Shown: positions 1 to 12,450, counted from the stretch's first letter. The stretch is 64,000 nt of DNA from Sympetrum striolatum (GCA_947579665.1 OX388350.1:90477152-90541151), one strand, 5' to 3'. Numbers and translations are program-made. The notes: a model not told the origin generated them from the letters alone.

Positions 1-169
1 TTTGGTATGATGGTCATTTGTCATCCGGGGAGTGACATAGGCTACCTTTTATCCACCTAGCTGTCCCCAGTTCGTCCCCAGTTGGGGTCAAAAATCTATT
101 TCACGCTATAACTCTAAAGTTAATTATTTATAAAATTTCAAAATTTGTACAATATTAAAAGTCTCCCTA

Positions 170-232
170 GCGCAAATGATAGGCTAATTTTTGTTGACCC
201 AACTGTACTCGGTTCGACTCCAGAGGGTCGAA
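170..232 (+). repeat. tRNA-like (SINE-type) fragment, candidate
   Basis: A box A-like stretch (TAGCGCAAATGATAGGCTA, whose ends TAGC/GCTA can pair like a D stem) is followed about 45 bases later by a perfect box B, GGTTCGACTCC. No complete acceptor stem can be folded, so this is not a functional tRNA gene by eye. It could be the head of a tRNA-derived SINE, or an isolated relative of the first monomer of the box B arrays, which also reads GGTTCGATTCCAGAGGG. Confidence 0.35.
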
Positions 233-480
233 TAGTTTCCATAAGAAATACATGGGAAGACTTTTTTATAATTTGCACGAAACTTTTCTTTAACAAAATT
301 AAATTAGAAATAAAGGTCCTTTGAAACTAAAACTAACACCAAAGCAAAGGAAATAGAATAAAGTTTTTTATTTTGGTCGTAGAATATTGCTTTCACTTCG
401 AAGTTGTGAGAATTAGTAAGTTAAATACGAAAATTTTATGAGAATCTGATATTCTAAACAACCCGTCGTCAAGGCCAATC

Positions 481-1525
481 TCGATATCTTTAAATTCAAA
501 TTCGTTAGCACTAGCGCATCATCAACAACCAAGCTTTGTTTATAGCAACACCAGTGTTTGTTGATTCTTTACGTGAAATTGATTTTTATCGACGTATTAA
601 ATGAATCAAAAGGAAAAGGTGCATATCGTCGTATTAAATGAATCAAAAGGAAAAGGTGCACCTTCGTAATTACTACTACTACTTAAATTAATCTTCTTTC
701 CTCATATAAAGTATTATATCTTCTTAGCTCGGTAAGTTGATAACTTTCTCATTCTTATTTTCTGCTCTAAATAATAATCGTTTTATTTAGCGTCCCGCTG
801 TGAATTTAATCTTTAACGCTGAAGAATAAATCAATCAAGATATTTGAAATATCCCTGAATTCAGTGATTGCTTCCACTGAAGTGTCAATAATTGGGCTTA
901 ATAAGCAGCAAGGACTGACAAGCCTTTTATAGCTGACTTGAAAGGTAAACGAATTTTGTACTTTTATAAATAGAATGGGAAATTAAACCAAGAAATGTTT
1001 TATTGGATCATCTATTGGTGTGTTTAAGTATAGTTACTGTCCACCTACATCCACCTACTTGATATCTTTAAATTTGAATTCAAATTCGTTAGCATACGCG
1101 CGACTGCAACAATCAAGCTTTGTTTACAGCAACGCCAATATGTATTGATTATTTACGTGAAATTAATGTGTATCGTCGTATTAAATGAATCTTCTTTTCT
1201 CATATAAAGTAATTATATCTTCTTAGCTTGGTAAGTTGATAACTTTCTCATTCTTAATTTCCGATCTAAATACTAATTGTTTCATATAGCGTCCCGCCGT
1301 GCATTTAATGAATCAATCAAGATCGTTGAAATACCCCTGAATTCAGTGATTGCTTTCTTTGAAGTGTAAAGAATTGGAATTTAAGCAGCCAGGAATCTCA
1401 ATCCTTTTATGCCGGACTGGAAAGGTAAACGGATTTTGTGATTTTAGATATAGAATTGGAAATTAAACCAAGAAATGTTTTAGTGGATCATATATTGGTG
1501 TGTTTAAGTATAGGTACTATCCACC
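481..1525. repeat. Imperfect tandem duplication, two ~0.5 kb copies
   Basis: Copy 1 spans about 481-1047 and copy 2 about 1059-1525. Both start with GATATCTTTAAATT and run through the same landmarks in order: AAGCTTTGTTTA, ACGTGAAATT, CGTATTAAATGAATC, GGTAAGTTGATAACTTTCTC, AGCGTCCCGC, CTGAATTCAGTGATTGC and AAATTAAACCAAGAAATG, ending near TCCACCTA. Copy 1 is longer because of an internal duplication and extra bases. No open frame is shared, so it is non-coding repeat of unknown class. A further TCCACCTA near position 54 could be the tail of a third copy cut by the window edge. Confidence 0.85.
587..660. repeat. 37-bp exact-type tandem duplication inside copy 1
   Basis: Positions 587-623 and 624-660 are two 37-base units ending in AAAAGGAAAAGGTGCA. 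They differ at one base (GAC versus GTC near the start). The second large copy (1059-1525) lacks this duplication, so it arose after the larger duplication. Confidence 0.9.
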
Positions 1526-2139
1526 TATATCTTTTCTTGATAGTGATAATCATACATATTGGTATTTTGTTATATCTTAAATAATATGTTTAAATGTTCG
1601 TGTTAAGCGATTGCCGATACGTTATTAAGTTTTTTAGACTATAAAATATGGAACACCTCTCTCAGATTATGGGCAGCTGTCCTTTATTTTTATGCTTCGG
1701 TTCTATGCTGGCTGCTCAAATATTATCATTAGAAATACGCCTCAATATGTATGTTGTATGTTGCAGGGTTTAATTATTCCAAATAATCAAAGTAGTATTC
1801 ATTTTACGGACTATAGACAAGTATCGAAGGAGATAAAATATACATGTATTATTTTCATTGCTGTAACTAATAGATTCTATGTCTAGGCAAGGACAAATTG
1901 GATAAACTGAATAAGAATTTAGTCGAATAAGCATCATTTCGAAGTATGACCTCTAACAAGATATTTAACTTTCGAAGTCTTTTTCGTTAATTTACTTCTC
2001 ATTTTCAGTTACATATACTATAGAAATTCCCTCTAGAATGAAGTATTGCTGGTAAATGGTTTTCCTTCGGTCCAATATTAAACTCGGGAACTTTTTTCAG
2101 ATATATTACTCTATACATGAAAATATCATCTTTGAATAA
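1526..2139. other. Unannotated AT-rich DNA
   Basis: No recognisable gene, RNA or repeat. The longest frame (1692-1886, +) has no domain-like features. Confidence 0.6.
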
Positions 2140-2213
2140 GGAAAGGGTTAAGGTGACTTTTCACATAAGGGTGTGCACCCAGGAAAATTCCCAAGGAAAA
2201 ACGGACTTGAAAA
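2140..2213 (+). repeat. 5' part of a dispersed foldback element
   Basis: Starts GGAAAGGGTTAAGGTGACTT and continues CACCCAGGAAAATTCCCAA then ACGGACTTGAA. It matches the left half of the complete element at 55130-55296 and the partial copy at 24795-24918. The right inverted arm is missing here. Confidence 0.7.
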
Positions 2214-4484
2214 TTCTACCTCCTCCTCATCCCACGTTTATAAAAATATCGGAAGACAGTATTTTTCGTCAACGGTATCCCAAAACATAGAAATTAAATT
2301 AAATCCTATTCAAGAGAAGAGGTAAGAGTTCACTCTGATTTTGCAACATAAAGGTCAAATTATTATTGCGATATAATTAAACAGATGCGCCGCTTACATT
2401 ATCAATAGGATAAAAATTTTCTTCACAATTCTAACAGTCAATTTAACAGCAGAGGGTTATTTATTAAGAGTCAAGTAATTAAATTAAAGAACAGCCGACG
2501 CCATCTTAAGGATAAATTAGGTGTTAATTCATAAAGGACGAGTTCTAATTAGATTAACTACTATATATAGTCATTAATTTGCGGCGTTTATTTGTTAATT
2601 CGTTTATTTGATAGTTGCGATGATTTCACTGACTCGCTGTGTAACGGACATATTGGACGTGCTAAGCGACTGGTTCATTAGTTTTCGTTTGCGGTTTACA
2701 AGATTTGTGTGGTTATTTTTTGGATTTCGTCTCCATTCACGGTACTCGGTTGTTTCCTCTATTTGTTGTAGAGACTGGTGCATCATTAGTTTAGTCTGTG
2801 ATTTAAATTTGTTTAGCTGTTTTTGCGATTTCGTAAGTCACATAGGATGAAGAGAAGTATTGTTTTTTTCATAAATTTAAGACTTTTCATATCCAATTTT
2901 TTTTTCAAATCAAAATTTCATTACTTTCGATTTACATTCATTTTTCCGTTGAGAATCAACGGGCACTCCGCTAGTTGTGAATAAATTGTCTTGTTTACGA
3001 TAATTACTAACGATACATTTTGAACAATTTTGCGAAATGAACTTCTTCAAGTTCCAGCAACTTCAGAATGCATTTAAATGTAGATACAATTAAGTAATTT
3101 TACCAATAACTGTCCTTCATCCACAGCTTCACGGAGTCCGAACAAATCACAGCGAAGACAGGACTCAAAGGGCGAGGGGATATTGATAGGGAAACAAAGG
3201 GCGCGGTACATCGTAGATTCAGTGCCAATACGCACGCGTAGTTGCCAAATCTGGCTCTCAATCACAAATGAATTCCGCAGTCCAAGTGTTGTTTCGGACG
3301 GAGAATTGGCAACGCGAGGATGAGTCGCCACCCGACTATGCTCCCGTTTTAGATCGAAGTAGGAGCACATCCACTCCACAAAATGCGACAAAGTAATATA
3401 CGGAGAAATAACAGTTGAAGTTCACAATCAACGATTTGATGCTGTTTCGCTGTGTGGATCCACTCGAAGTTTTAAAGGCTCCGATATTTAGCTCCTCGGA
3501 TAAGAATACTACGCCAAGATTAACCGTAGATAATAAATCAGTGAATTCGGTTGAATATCTCCGGATCATCTATTATGAGTGATTCCAGCGATCGACACCA
3601 GATGCAAATCAATAAGATGCGTATTGTTAAAACGTTTGCTGCGATAAAATAGTGTCAAAGGTTTGGAATCCCAAGGGGGGGAGGAAAATAGAAGTCCGTA
3701 TTGCTATATAAATACAGAGTTTGTGGCAAAGTACGCAATTGGGCAAAAAAGAAATTATAAAATTGGAATATCTGGATGGAAATTCATTTTTCGCGAAGGA
3801 ATCGCGATAATAATCAACAAATTAGTAGTCAATACATAACAAAATATAATCATTGCAATTGGAGTAACAACAACTATTAAACGGGACACTTTCCGCTCAA
3901 GGTGAGATAATAACGGGAGCGTCGAATGCGGAGCAGCATGTCCATTAACCAACTTCGGAATAAATGTCGGACGATTATCGACCCAAAAAGTAGTGTTTCC
4001 ACTTGAGGAGGATATGAAACGGCGGATGATCGACGGGTCAAGTAATTTCGAAAGAGATCAAAGAGCCTTAATTGGAACTGAGATTGCCTTTCGTGATTAT
4101 CTCCGAGAGCACTCGAACTATGGCGGTAATTGCAAAAAATTCGATAAATTGGAATATTTTTCCGATGGCGGTTTAAAGGAAGGCTGAATCGAGGCTTCCG
4201 GATTTACCGTTTTACGGAAAGGCGGAGTTTTATGTTGCAGTCTCGTGGATTTCTTAATTCGAAGGAAAAGCATATCAGCGATAAAAAAACTTTGGAATTT
4301 AGATGAATAGTTCTCCTAATTAAAATAAATTCGTAATTCCCAATCACAGGCAACGTATTATGGAATCTATCAAGCGTATTACGGAATCTGCAGGAATTAA
4401 TAATTATTCTACTTTTTACCACAACAAATAATTATGCATTTAATGATAAAAAACTTCCAACGAAAAATCTGGTCGTTTTCAATC
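2214..4484. other. Unannotated intergenic or intronic DNA
   Basis: Frames up to 105 codons exist on the minus strand (3074-3569), but none shows a recognisable domain, membrane segment or conserved motif. They look like chance frames in a slightly GC-richer patch around 3120-3330. No RNA gene seen. Confidence 0.55.
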
Positions 4485-4512
4485 TTCCGATACATAATTA
4501 TGTATTTCGGAA
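4485..4512. repeat. 28-base near-perfect palindrome
   Basis: TTCCGA, TACATAATTATGTA and TTTCGGAA read in succession as an inverted repeat centred on AATT, with a single extra T on one side. Function unknown. The core contains ATAATTAT, a homeodomain-like site that is common by chance in AT-rich DNA. Confidence 0.7.
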
Positions 4513-4727
4513 AAATAGAATAATTATTAAAATCTACTTTTAAGTAAGTTCACTTAATTGATGGATACTTTTAATCAAAAGACATTTTAAAGACGGTTTT
4601 CGATGTTGCAAAAATAAGATCTCATTGGTATTAATTTTTATCCAATAATTGAGTTTGCTTGGAAAGTTGTCTAACATAAGGGCAATATCATTTAACGTAT
4701 ATTTGGAAGAAATTATAAAATAATATT

Positions 4728-4760
4728 ACTCAAGGCAAAACGGAAAAAGTCTGACGGGTC
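4728..4760 (+). repeat. Degenerate piece of the foldback element
   Basis: CAAGGCAAAACGGA followed by AAAAAGTCTGACGGG resembles the left inner arm of the element at 55130-55296 with a few bases lost. An oppositely oriented piece lies at 5095-5137. Confidence 0.45.
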
Positions 4761-4845
4761 CGTGAGACGAACCTTTCTCTATCGAGGAGACTTCTTTATC
4801 CAACTAGGCAACCAGAAGATTATAACAAGTCGTTTCGGGAAACTT

Positions 4846-4910
4846 TCTACATCTACATTGATACCGAGCAAGCTGACTTTCGGTATGTGGCAGGATAAAC
4901 TACTTCTTTA
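4846..4910 (-). mobile_element. LINE-A 3'-terminal stub
   Basis: CTACATCTACATTGATACC, then a GCAAGC/GGTATGTGGCAGG segment, matches the layout of the 3' end of LINE-A read on the minus strand. The better copy at 13593-13690 has an ATCTAA-type tail, then ATACCCCGCGAGCCGCC and a GGCAGGGGGTGTA segment. Only the last ~65 bases of the element are present, as expected of strong 5' truncation. It is degenerate, so the family assignment is tentative. Confidence 0.5.
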
Positions 4911-5094
4911 CTCTGTTATTGTCGCAGAATGAATTATTAAAACGATTCGTCCTAGCATCTATTTCTTTTAACTTACTTTCATTATCGGATCGACCGAGGT
5001 AGCAGGGGGTTGCATGATACCGGTTTTATCTTCCGAAAATGTAATTTTCCTGGATTTATTAAGCAATCGCAGCAAATTTGTGTGCAAGCAGATT

Positions 5095-5137
5095 CTATTT
5101 TCTAAGTGCGTTTCCTTGGGATTTTTCCAGGGAGCGA
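5095..5137 (-). repeat. Degenerate piece of the foldback element, inverted
   Basis: Read on the minus strand this gives CCTGGAAAAATCCCAAGGAAA then ACTTAGAAAA, close to the CCCAGGAAAATTCCCAAGG and ACTTGAA segments of the element at 55130-55296. Confidence 0.45.
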
Positions 5138-7889
5138 AGATTCCTCCAAAAGAATATTATGATGGCGGAAGGTTTAGAACTGCGTAAGATACGCCAATGA
5201 CTTTGTATTTTAGCTGAAAATTTATAACTGGAGTCACACATATTTATAAAAAATAATGGAACAACATTATGACAATTTTATTCCATTATTAAACTTTATA
5301 ATGATCATTTCTTATGGTTTTAATATCAAAAATGGTATGTAAATGCGTTCTTTAATTTATTATCCAGTGATCCCACAAACTCCCATTCATGAGGTGTTCA
5401 CAGGAGAGACGCAGACAACAGCATAAGATGAAAACATTACTCTCTGTATTTAGGATTACAATTTATAAAGGAAATGAATTTCACGCATAATACAAGTATG
5501 GAACTCATTCACTCTCTCGGTCTTATCTAAATGTCAATCATTAGTCTCGTGCATATATGAGTTGAATAGATTTCGCATTGTTCCTAAGAAGAAAAAGGAA
5601 ATCAATCGTATACAATTGAATTCACACTCTACGGTAATCATCGTACACACGATGTATGAATTACAAAGTTATATTTATTTAGTTGGAAACGGCAGTATAA
5701 ACGAGAATCAAGCAACGTTTTCTCTAATAATTCGTGGGCGGCATCTCCTTGGTTTTAACACCCGTTTCGACTTTATTTTCATACATCGTTCCCGTTGTAC
5801 ATAAGATAGTTTTTACGTCAAAATATGATCGCAAAAAAGAGGCATTTGTTCGTGAGGGATAAGCGCGTTTGGGGTGCAGCCAATTGACCCTTTGGTTATT
5901 TGGGCCATCGCAGGATTAGGGAGCGCTTCGCTCTCCACCTAAACGACAATAATTTCGGAGCCATTTGCCTCGATGCCCAACGGTTGGCAGAAAAATAGAA
6001 TTGATCCCAATTGCGCTATTTTGGACGGATTTATATCCTACATATATGCATTCGGCGACATTTACTACATAAAGCCTTCGATTTAACTGTTGTCCGGTGC
6101 GACAAGTAGCGATCGAAAGCGTTAGCCTCCATGAATACGCAAAAGTACTGTGAAAAACGATTGGTTTTATAAAGGAAAAACAGTGAAATATTGAGATTAC
6201 GGAAATGACAGGTACTAAATAGTGAAAACAATTTTCAAATGAAAATAAATATAAAATAGCAAACATTTCTATTATATGCTCACATCAGTAAAGGATCAAC
6301 GATCCTACGCATAAGAAATTAAGTAAAATCATATGACACATATTATAAGGTGATATGAGTCGTATGCGGTGACAATCACTACACCGGAACTCTTTTAACA
6401 AATTGAATATTTGGCTTACTTAAGTTAGCACCAAATAAAAACTTTGAATAGTCTATTCTCAACGTTTTATCTTGAGTTGTAAATATATATCATTGACTCC
6501 GCCACGAAAAAATACGTCGGAAAATGAACGCATAATCAATTGCCGGAGATTTACTTTCGGAAATATTAATTACAAAAAATATGTTTTCCACACTTTTAAC
6601 ATTCGCTAAATTCGATAAAAAACTAAATAGAAGCTTTAATTTAGCAATAGCGTCCATCAAACAAAATTTTGAAGATAATTTACCGAATTTATCGATATAA
6701 ATGTAAACTATGCGAAAGCCCAAAATAATTATCAAAATATAAATATTGTTATTTCAATGATAATAATTATTCTTTTTATAAATATTTCAACCACGATTCA
6801 AATAAATTAGAGGTCTAAAAGGAACTAAAAATAGCGGGTCTGCATTTATCGGTGAAAGTTCTAATCGCCAGTAGAGAATGAAAGATCCTACATTCAAAAT
6901 TCAATTTGGAAATTTTGCCTTGTATTAGCTCTCACCCGCAGTAAGACTAATAATAAGATAAGGTCCATTTAGTTTCGTTTTAGAATCGTTCTTCTAAAAC
7001 GTCGTGGAAAGCAAATAGAGCCGATATCTTTATAATTTGCATTTGCTTTCGATTCACTTTAATAATTACGGTTTGTCAGTAAAACTTCTTTCGAGGAATA
7101 CATGGCGCAAGGACTTTTTAAAAGATAGCATGGTTTGGATGCTTCCGCTTTAAATTTTTATCAGCGAAAGTAAATAAGGAGGCAGGTTGGTTGAGTAAAA
7201 GGTAGAAAAAGATGAGGAACCAGAATAAAAAGCCATTTTGAGTCAATTCTTACGCACAGAATTTGTACTTTTATGATTGGAAAGAATTTAGCGAAGCGCA
7301 GTGCAGAGATGAGATGTTTTGCTAAGAGAGCCTTGATTGCACCTTTGAATGAGAGCTTTGAGTTTTACATAAAGACAATATATAGCAATAATATTATACG
7401 AAGCAAAGCTATCATATACATATTAATTGATAAACCATTTTGAGGATTTATTTTTTTTTAATCTTCCGAAACTAGAATTTTGGCAAGAAACTCAACCCAG
7501 ACACCGATTAATTCATTCTAAAGGTCCGAATTTTTATTTCTTACACATTTCATATGATTTCCATTGAAAATTTGCTTTCAAAAGTCGACCAATGCGTACT
7601 ATTGTATATCTTATGCGAAGGATAGTGGAGACTACGTAAAGCAGATTTGGAAGAAAAGAGAGACATTTGGGGAAACCACTTTTATGAGGCATTTCTCGGT
7701 TAGCAGCAATTCTCCATAAACTAGTATCACGACGGCGTCACAGTACCTTCAATAGAGACTGGATTCAGAGGTTATGTGATGGAAGGATGACTTCAACGAA
7801 ACCAAATTGACGACAATCCCAGTATCAATAAAAATAAGAAATATTAAATTGATTATAAAATAATCTTACTAAGGTGAAGAGGGGCGGAT
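5138..7889. other. Unannotated AT-rich DNA
   Basis: No recognisable coding sequence, RNA or mobile element. Frames such as 5562-5804 (+) and 5916-6266 (-) are short, of biased composition and without domain motifs. Confidence 0.55.
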
Positions 7890-8392
7890 ACGTTCGTGTT
7901 AGGGAAATATAAAAAAGTAGCAGCGTTACTCAGATGACCGGTTTTCTATAAGACATTCATGGGATTTTAAGGAATTGAGTAAAAGAGGCAGATTAGTTGG
8001 GTAGGCGCGATCATAAATACAAAGTAAGTTGTATAAATCAAAAAGCACATAACCGGAAATACTCTTTTTTAAATAGAACTATTAAGGAATGGGACCGTCT
8101 ACCTGCAGAAGTCTTCGAACCTTTCCCAAAAAATATTAAATGTTTTAGTAAGGGTACGAGTAAAATTAAAAGTTTGACGAATGAACCTGCCGATATCGAA
8201 ATGTGAGGCAATTAGTGGATCGCCTGGTGATGGACGCTGGGGACTTGGTGGGCCGCTACGTGAAGGCCTATCAGGAATCCCAAAAATCTTACATGATACT
8301 TTTGTAATTGTAATATTTGTTAGGTAAGTTAACGTTGCACCAGTCCTTGCGACTAACAGCGACGGTTTTGAGCAATAAATAAATAAACAAAT
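7890..8392 (+). pseudogene. LINE-B 3' end: C-terminal ORF2 remnant and 3' UTR
   Basis: A GCGTTACTCAGATG segment (the SVTQM motif of this family) is followed, at 7997-8206, by a frame reading GRRDHKYKV, SFLNRTIKEWDRLP and FEPFPK. The copy at 33888-34322 has the equivalent GRKDHRHKV, SLLNCAVTNWNDLP and LEPFPK. These are typical of the extreme C-terminus of a non-LTR retrotransposon polymerase, downstream of the reverse transcriptase. About 180 bases of 3' UTR follow and end in an AATAAATAAATAAACAAAT tail. The upstream protein is missing (5' truncation) and the frame is broken before 7997. It is a dead copy. Confidence 0.75.
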
Positions 8393-8957
8393 ATATATGG
8401 GACCATTATGTCATCCTTGAAAATGGCAGAAGAGAGCGATTCCGCATCCACGAGGGAAGCCAAAATATAATTATATTAAAATTTGCCATTTTTCAGAGAA
8501 AATTTGAATTACGTTTGAATGAAAGTTAGAAGGAAGTCTACGCATAGAATTCGAATTCACAAACTGAAAACAATAAAAGTATGAATTATGTAAAAATTGG
8601 CGGAAATTCTGCTCCAAGGAGTTTCTTCAAGATTGAGCAAACTTTAGGACTTAATTGAGACACATTCTGACGCCCTGTTTACTCGAGCGAAACTTGACGA
8701 ACTTTCGAGAGAAATTCCGCTTCAGCTGAGGGCAATTACGGAGCGCTCCATTTTTGCTCCCTTGTTTGGTTGCATTATATCGCGTCTGTTGCCTTTCTTA
8801 GGCGTCGCATCTGCTGAGGTGACCAGATTTCATATTTCGATTAACCAAGTTCCTTCGACCACTTTTTACAGCTCCAATGAAGGCGATACACAACGCGAAT
8901 TTAGATAGTTTTCCAATAAGTTCTATGGTATTAGGCCGGACTTGGTGGAAAGCCATA
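8393..8957. other. Unannotated DNA
   Basis: No recognised feature. It precedes the foldback element immediately downstream. Confidence 0.5.
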
Positions 8958-9100
8958 ATAAGAAATGAGTAAAGCACTTCGCAATTTCCACACAATATTA
9001 TTTATTTAAAAAACGACCGGTTTCGGCTAACGCCATCCTCAGGTTGAGAGGATGGCCTGAGGATGTGTGGAAATTACGAAGTGCTTTACTCATTTCTTAT
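8958..9100. mobile_element. 143-bp foldback element with 37-bp inverted arms
   Basis: The arm at 8958-8994 and the arm at 9064-9100 are reverse complements with one mismatch in 37 bases. The space between them holds AAAACGACCGGTTTCGGC and a second inverted repeat, GCCATCCTC / GAGGATGGC. The GACCGGTTTCGGC / GGATGG combination resembles dispersed repeats I have seen in other arthropod sequences, but I cannot name a family. It carries no coding capacity. It is either a small foldback transposon or two copies of a longer repeat end inserted in opposite orientation. Confidence 0.8.
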
Positions 9101-9887
9101 AGTTTTCCAAGTTACTGTCGCCGCGATTTCTATGAAAAGCAAACAACCTTCCCTCTATTACTTGTTGGACGATACTAATATTTTACACAGTGAAAGCACT
9201 CACTCAGTAACCCTATTTTTTTCCTTGGATGCTTTTCCTGAGATCGTTATTATAGAACAAATGACGATCGTGTCCTTAGTTGTAACGTAGTAAATAGTTC
9301 CAATCTACCGCCGAAACGCCGTCCCTCGGTAGATAAAAGAACTAATTAGCGTTGTCACCTGTTCTCCTACGACCATCGTTCGGTGGTGCATTCACTCCGA
9401 AACATTAATGACTTTTTATGCACGCAAATTGAGCGGTATTAGTGAAAAATGTGTACACACTCAACGCACAGGATACACCAAATGATCACGTTTGCAAGTA
9501 ACGCTGATGTTTAGCAAATGTAATTTAAGACGACATTTCTTACTACGCACTGAATTCGGATCTTTCCTTTTGGGTCACAAATACATTTTGCGTCACTTTT
9601 GACTTTTTATTGTCACGACCCTCTCTTGTGAAGGACCAGAATTCTGTTCTCCTGTAAACAATGCTTGACCAAAGATGACGACATATCCTCATCTTATTCA
9701 ACTAATTTGAAAGTACAACTCGTTTGTTTGTCTCATCTTCCCTTCGAAATCCCTCAAAAGAAAATTTTGTTTTCGATGTTATTCGATGCTTTTACAATAA
9801 AACGACCACATACGTTATGAATACGCAAAAAACGACAATTTCGCGAAAATTGTCTACAAATGTCGGCATTTTAAATATAAACACATA
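9101..9887. other. Unannotated DNA
   Basis: No recognised gene or repeat. Short frames only. Confidence 0.5.
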
Positions 9888-10235
9888 AAAACCTCCTACC
9901 GCAATATAAACAAAAGATCAAGAGTCAGGTACGATATTCCTATATACTACAATAGCTATGGTAAACAAAATTTAGAAGTTAATGCTCCCATCCTTTTTAA
10001 TGATATACCAAATGACTTACAATCATTAGAAAAAAATCAACAGTAAAACTAAAATGGTTACTGAAACTACGTTGATATAAATTAAGTTATTCATTTTTTT
10101 TTTAATCAGGCACCTGCTGACAAGTCCTAGGGATGGTCTGTCTGTATGTATACGTTTATACTACTTAATGCAATTTTGTGCAGTAAAATATTTCAATATT
10201 TATATCATATAAATACATATGATGAATTTGTCATT
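9888..10235 (+). pseudogene. LINE-C C-terminal remnant with 3' UTR
   Basis: The frame at about 9888-10043 reads KTSYRNINKRSRVRYDIP, then YYNSYGKQNLEVNAPILFND and IPNDL, ending in a stop. The pattern of a basic stretch, a short aromatic segment, then LFN-(x)2-P-(x)-(D/E)L is typical of the last residues of LINE polymerases and of no cellular family I recognise. The 3' UTR carries GGCACCTGCTGACAAGTCC and runs into a TA repeat where the first box B array begins. A similar 3' UTR lies beyond the far side of the arrays at 21974-22280. The rest of the element is absent. Confidence 0.65.
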
Positions 10236-10255
10236 CAAAGATATATATATATATA

Positions 10256-11330
10256 GGAGTAAAATGTTGCTTGCATACTGCAAGCAGATCGAAAACACTA
10301 ATTTCATATCGGCATTATATCGGGACGGTCCTCAAAAGAAAAAATAAACGATTGAAATATTCTTAGAATTCGCTTCAATTTCATCGTCTGGCATCGAACC
10401 CGAGTCTTCCTGGTGAACTCACTATGCAGCACAACAGAAGATCACCATCTCTAGCTATGTGAGAAAATTCAAGGAGAAATATTGGCTGCAACTGCCTCGA
10501 ACGACGTCCTACTTTTCAATAATGTAAAAGGCTCTCTGAACTCGAATAAGGACGATCATTGTAATCTAAAACATGTATTCGAAATTTATCTATTGTTTCT
10601 ATCTATGTACCGAATTTCAAGTTTTAATATTAAAGGGAAGAGGTTCAAAATAATTCTTAAAAATCGGATCAGTTACTGATTGTAGAGACGCCTGGTGTCG
10701 AACCCAGGACACATTGGTAGCTGTGAATGCACAGTTTGATTTGTAAGGACTTGATCTTATTTTCTGTAAAGTTTGAACTGGATATCATGCCGGGAAGTAC
10801 CTAAAATTTTTTTCCGTTTTTTCCATAAGAAATGCATTGAGGAATGTAAATGGCCCTCTGGGATCGAACCAAGGACAATCATTGAATATAAAAAATTTGT
10901 ATATGAAATATACTTATGATCTCTAACCGCATGCCGAATTTCAAGTTTCCATGGCATCGGAAAAGGTTCCAAAAGAAATCATAAAAATCCACACAATGCA
11001 TTTTAAACGGCCGATTTTTGCCCCGACCTAGCTTCAAACCATGGAAAATATTCGAGAATGTCTTTTTGATTTTCGAAGGAAATGCACGGCTTCTTGCGAT
11101 CCCTTGAATTTCAACTCTCTACTGTACCGGTATGTGCCTCAAAAACATTTTCGAAAATCCCCACCATGTATTCTTATGGCGAAAATCGCGAATTTGGGGC
11201 CTTCTGGAGTCGAACCCACAACACCGAGGTTCAAAGTCGGCTTTTTTCTGGTGGTTACACGTTATGGTCAATACGTCGTAAAAATTTCAAATCAGTGGCA
11301 CTTGTGGAACATGGTTAGAATTTTGATCCC
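10256..11330 (-). repeat. Box B hexamer, array 1 block a (subtype II)
   Basis: Six monomers on the minus strand. On the plus strand the cores sit near 10394, 10542, 10698, 10864, 11034 and 11210, giving spacings of 148, 156, 166, 170 and 176. This is the mirror of the subtype II blocks at 17373-18451 and 18482-19556. Core motifs read on the plus strand include GGCATCGAACCCG, GGTGTCGAACCCAGG and GGGATCGAACCAAGG. The left end carries the terminal hairpin TGCTTGCATACTGCAAGCA next to a TA repeat. The right end runs into GTGA repeats. The second and fifth cores have lost part of the motif (CTCGAATAAG, TTCAAACC). Non-coding. Confidence 0.9.
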
Positions 11331-11358
11331 CAGTGAGTGAGTGAGTGTATATCTAGGT
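11331..11358. repeat. Short GTGA / TATATCTA linker
   Basis: A few GTGA units followed by TATATCTAGGTAC separate blocks a and b of array 1. Confidence 0.7.
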
Positions 11359-12450
11359 ACGAGTAAAATGTAGGTTGCATACTGCAAGCAGATCGGCAAT
11401 ACTAATTTCATATCGGCATAATTTTGGGACGGTCCTCAAAAGATAAAAAAAGGATTGAATATATTCTTAAAATTCGCTGCAATTTTATTGTTTGGCATCA
11501 AATCCGGGTCTTTCTGGTGAACTTACTATGCGGCACAATAGAAGATCACCATCTCTAACTATGTGTGAAAATTCAAGCAGAAATATTTGCAAAAACTGCC
11601 TAAAACGACTTTCTACTTTTCACGACTGTAAATGGCTCTCAAGATTCGAACCAAGGACGATCATTGAAATCTAAAACATGTTTTCGAAATGTATCTATGA
11701 TTTCTATCTACTTACCGAATTTCAAGTTTTAATATTAAATATATAATATTAAAGGGAAGTTGTTCAAATTAATTCTTAAAAATCGGATAAGTTACTGATT
11801 GTAGAGACGCCTGGTGTCGAACCCAGGACATATTGGCAGCTGCGAATGCACATAATAACTTGTTAGGATGTGATTTTATTTTATGCAATGTTTGAAGTCG
11901 ATATCATGCCAGAAAGTACCAAAAATTTGTTTCCGCTATCTCCATAAGAAATGCATTGAAGAATGTAAATGGCCCTCTGGGATCGAACCAAGGACCATCA
12001 GCGAATAGATAAAATTATATTATAACATTTATTGATGTTTTGTGTCCACGTGCCGAGGTTAGGGTTTCCATGTCATAGGAAAAGGATCCAAAAAAAGTTT
12101 TAAAAATCGCCACAATGCATTTCAATCGGCCGATTTTTGCCCCGACCTAGCATTGAACCATGGACAATATTCGAAGATGTTTTTTCATTTTCGTTAGAAA
12201 TACACGGTTTCTAGCGATCCCTTGAATTTTAATTCTCTTATTTTCCGGGAAGTGCCACAAAAAAATTTCGAAAATCCCCACCATGTATTCTTATGGAGAA
12301 AATCGCGACTTTGGGGCCTTCTGGAATCGAACCCATGACACCGAGGTTCAAAGTCGGCTTTTTCCTGGAGGTTACACGTCATGGCCATAACGTCGTAAAA
12401 ATTTCAAGGCTGTGGCACTTGTGGAACATGGTTAGAATTTTGGTCCCCAG
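11359..12450 (-). repeat. Box B hexamer, array 1 block b (subtype II)
   Basis: Six minus-strand monomers with cores near 11498, 11646, 11817, 11983, 12153 and 12327. The spacings are 148, 171, 166, 170 and 174. The 171 replaces the usual 156-157 because of a small local duplication of ATATTAA-type sequence near 11740. The first core has decayed to GGCATCAAATCCGGG. The terminal hairpin region near 11370-11392 is intact (GCATACTGCAAGC). It matches block a monomer for monomer. Confidence 0.9.
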
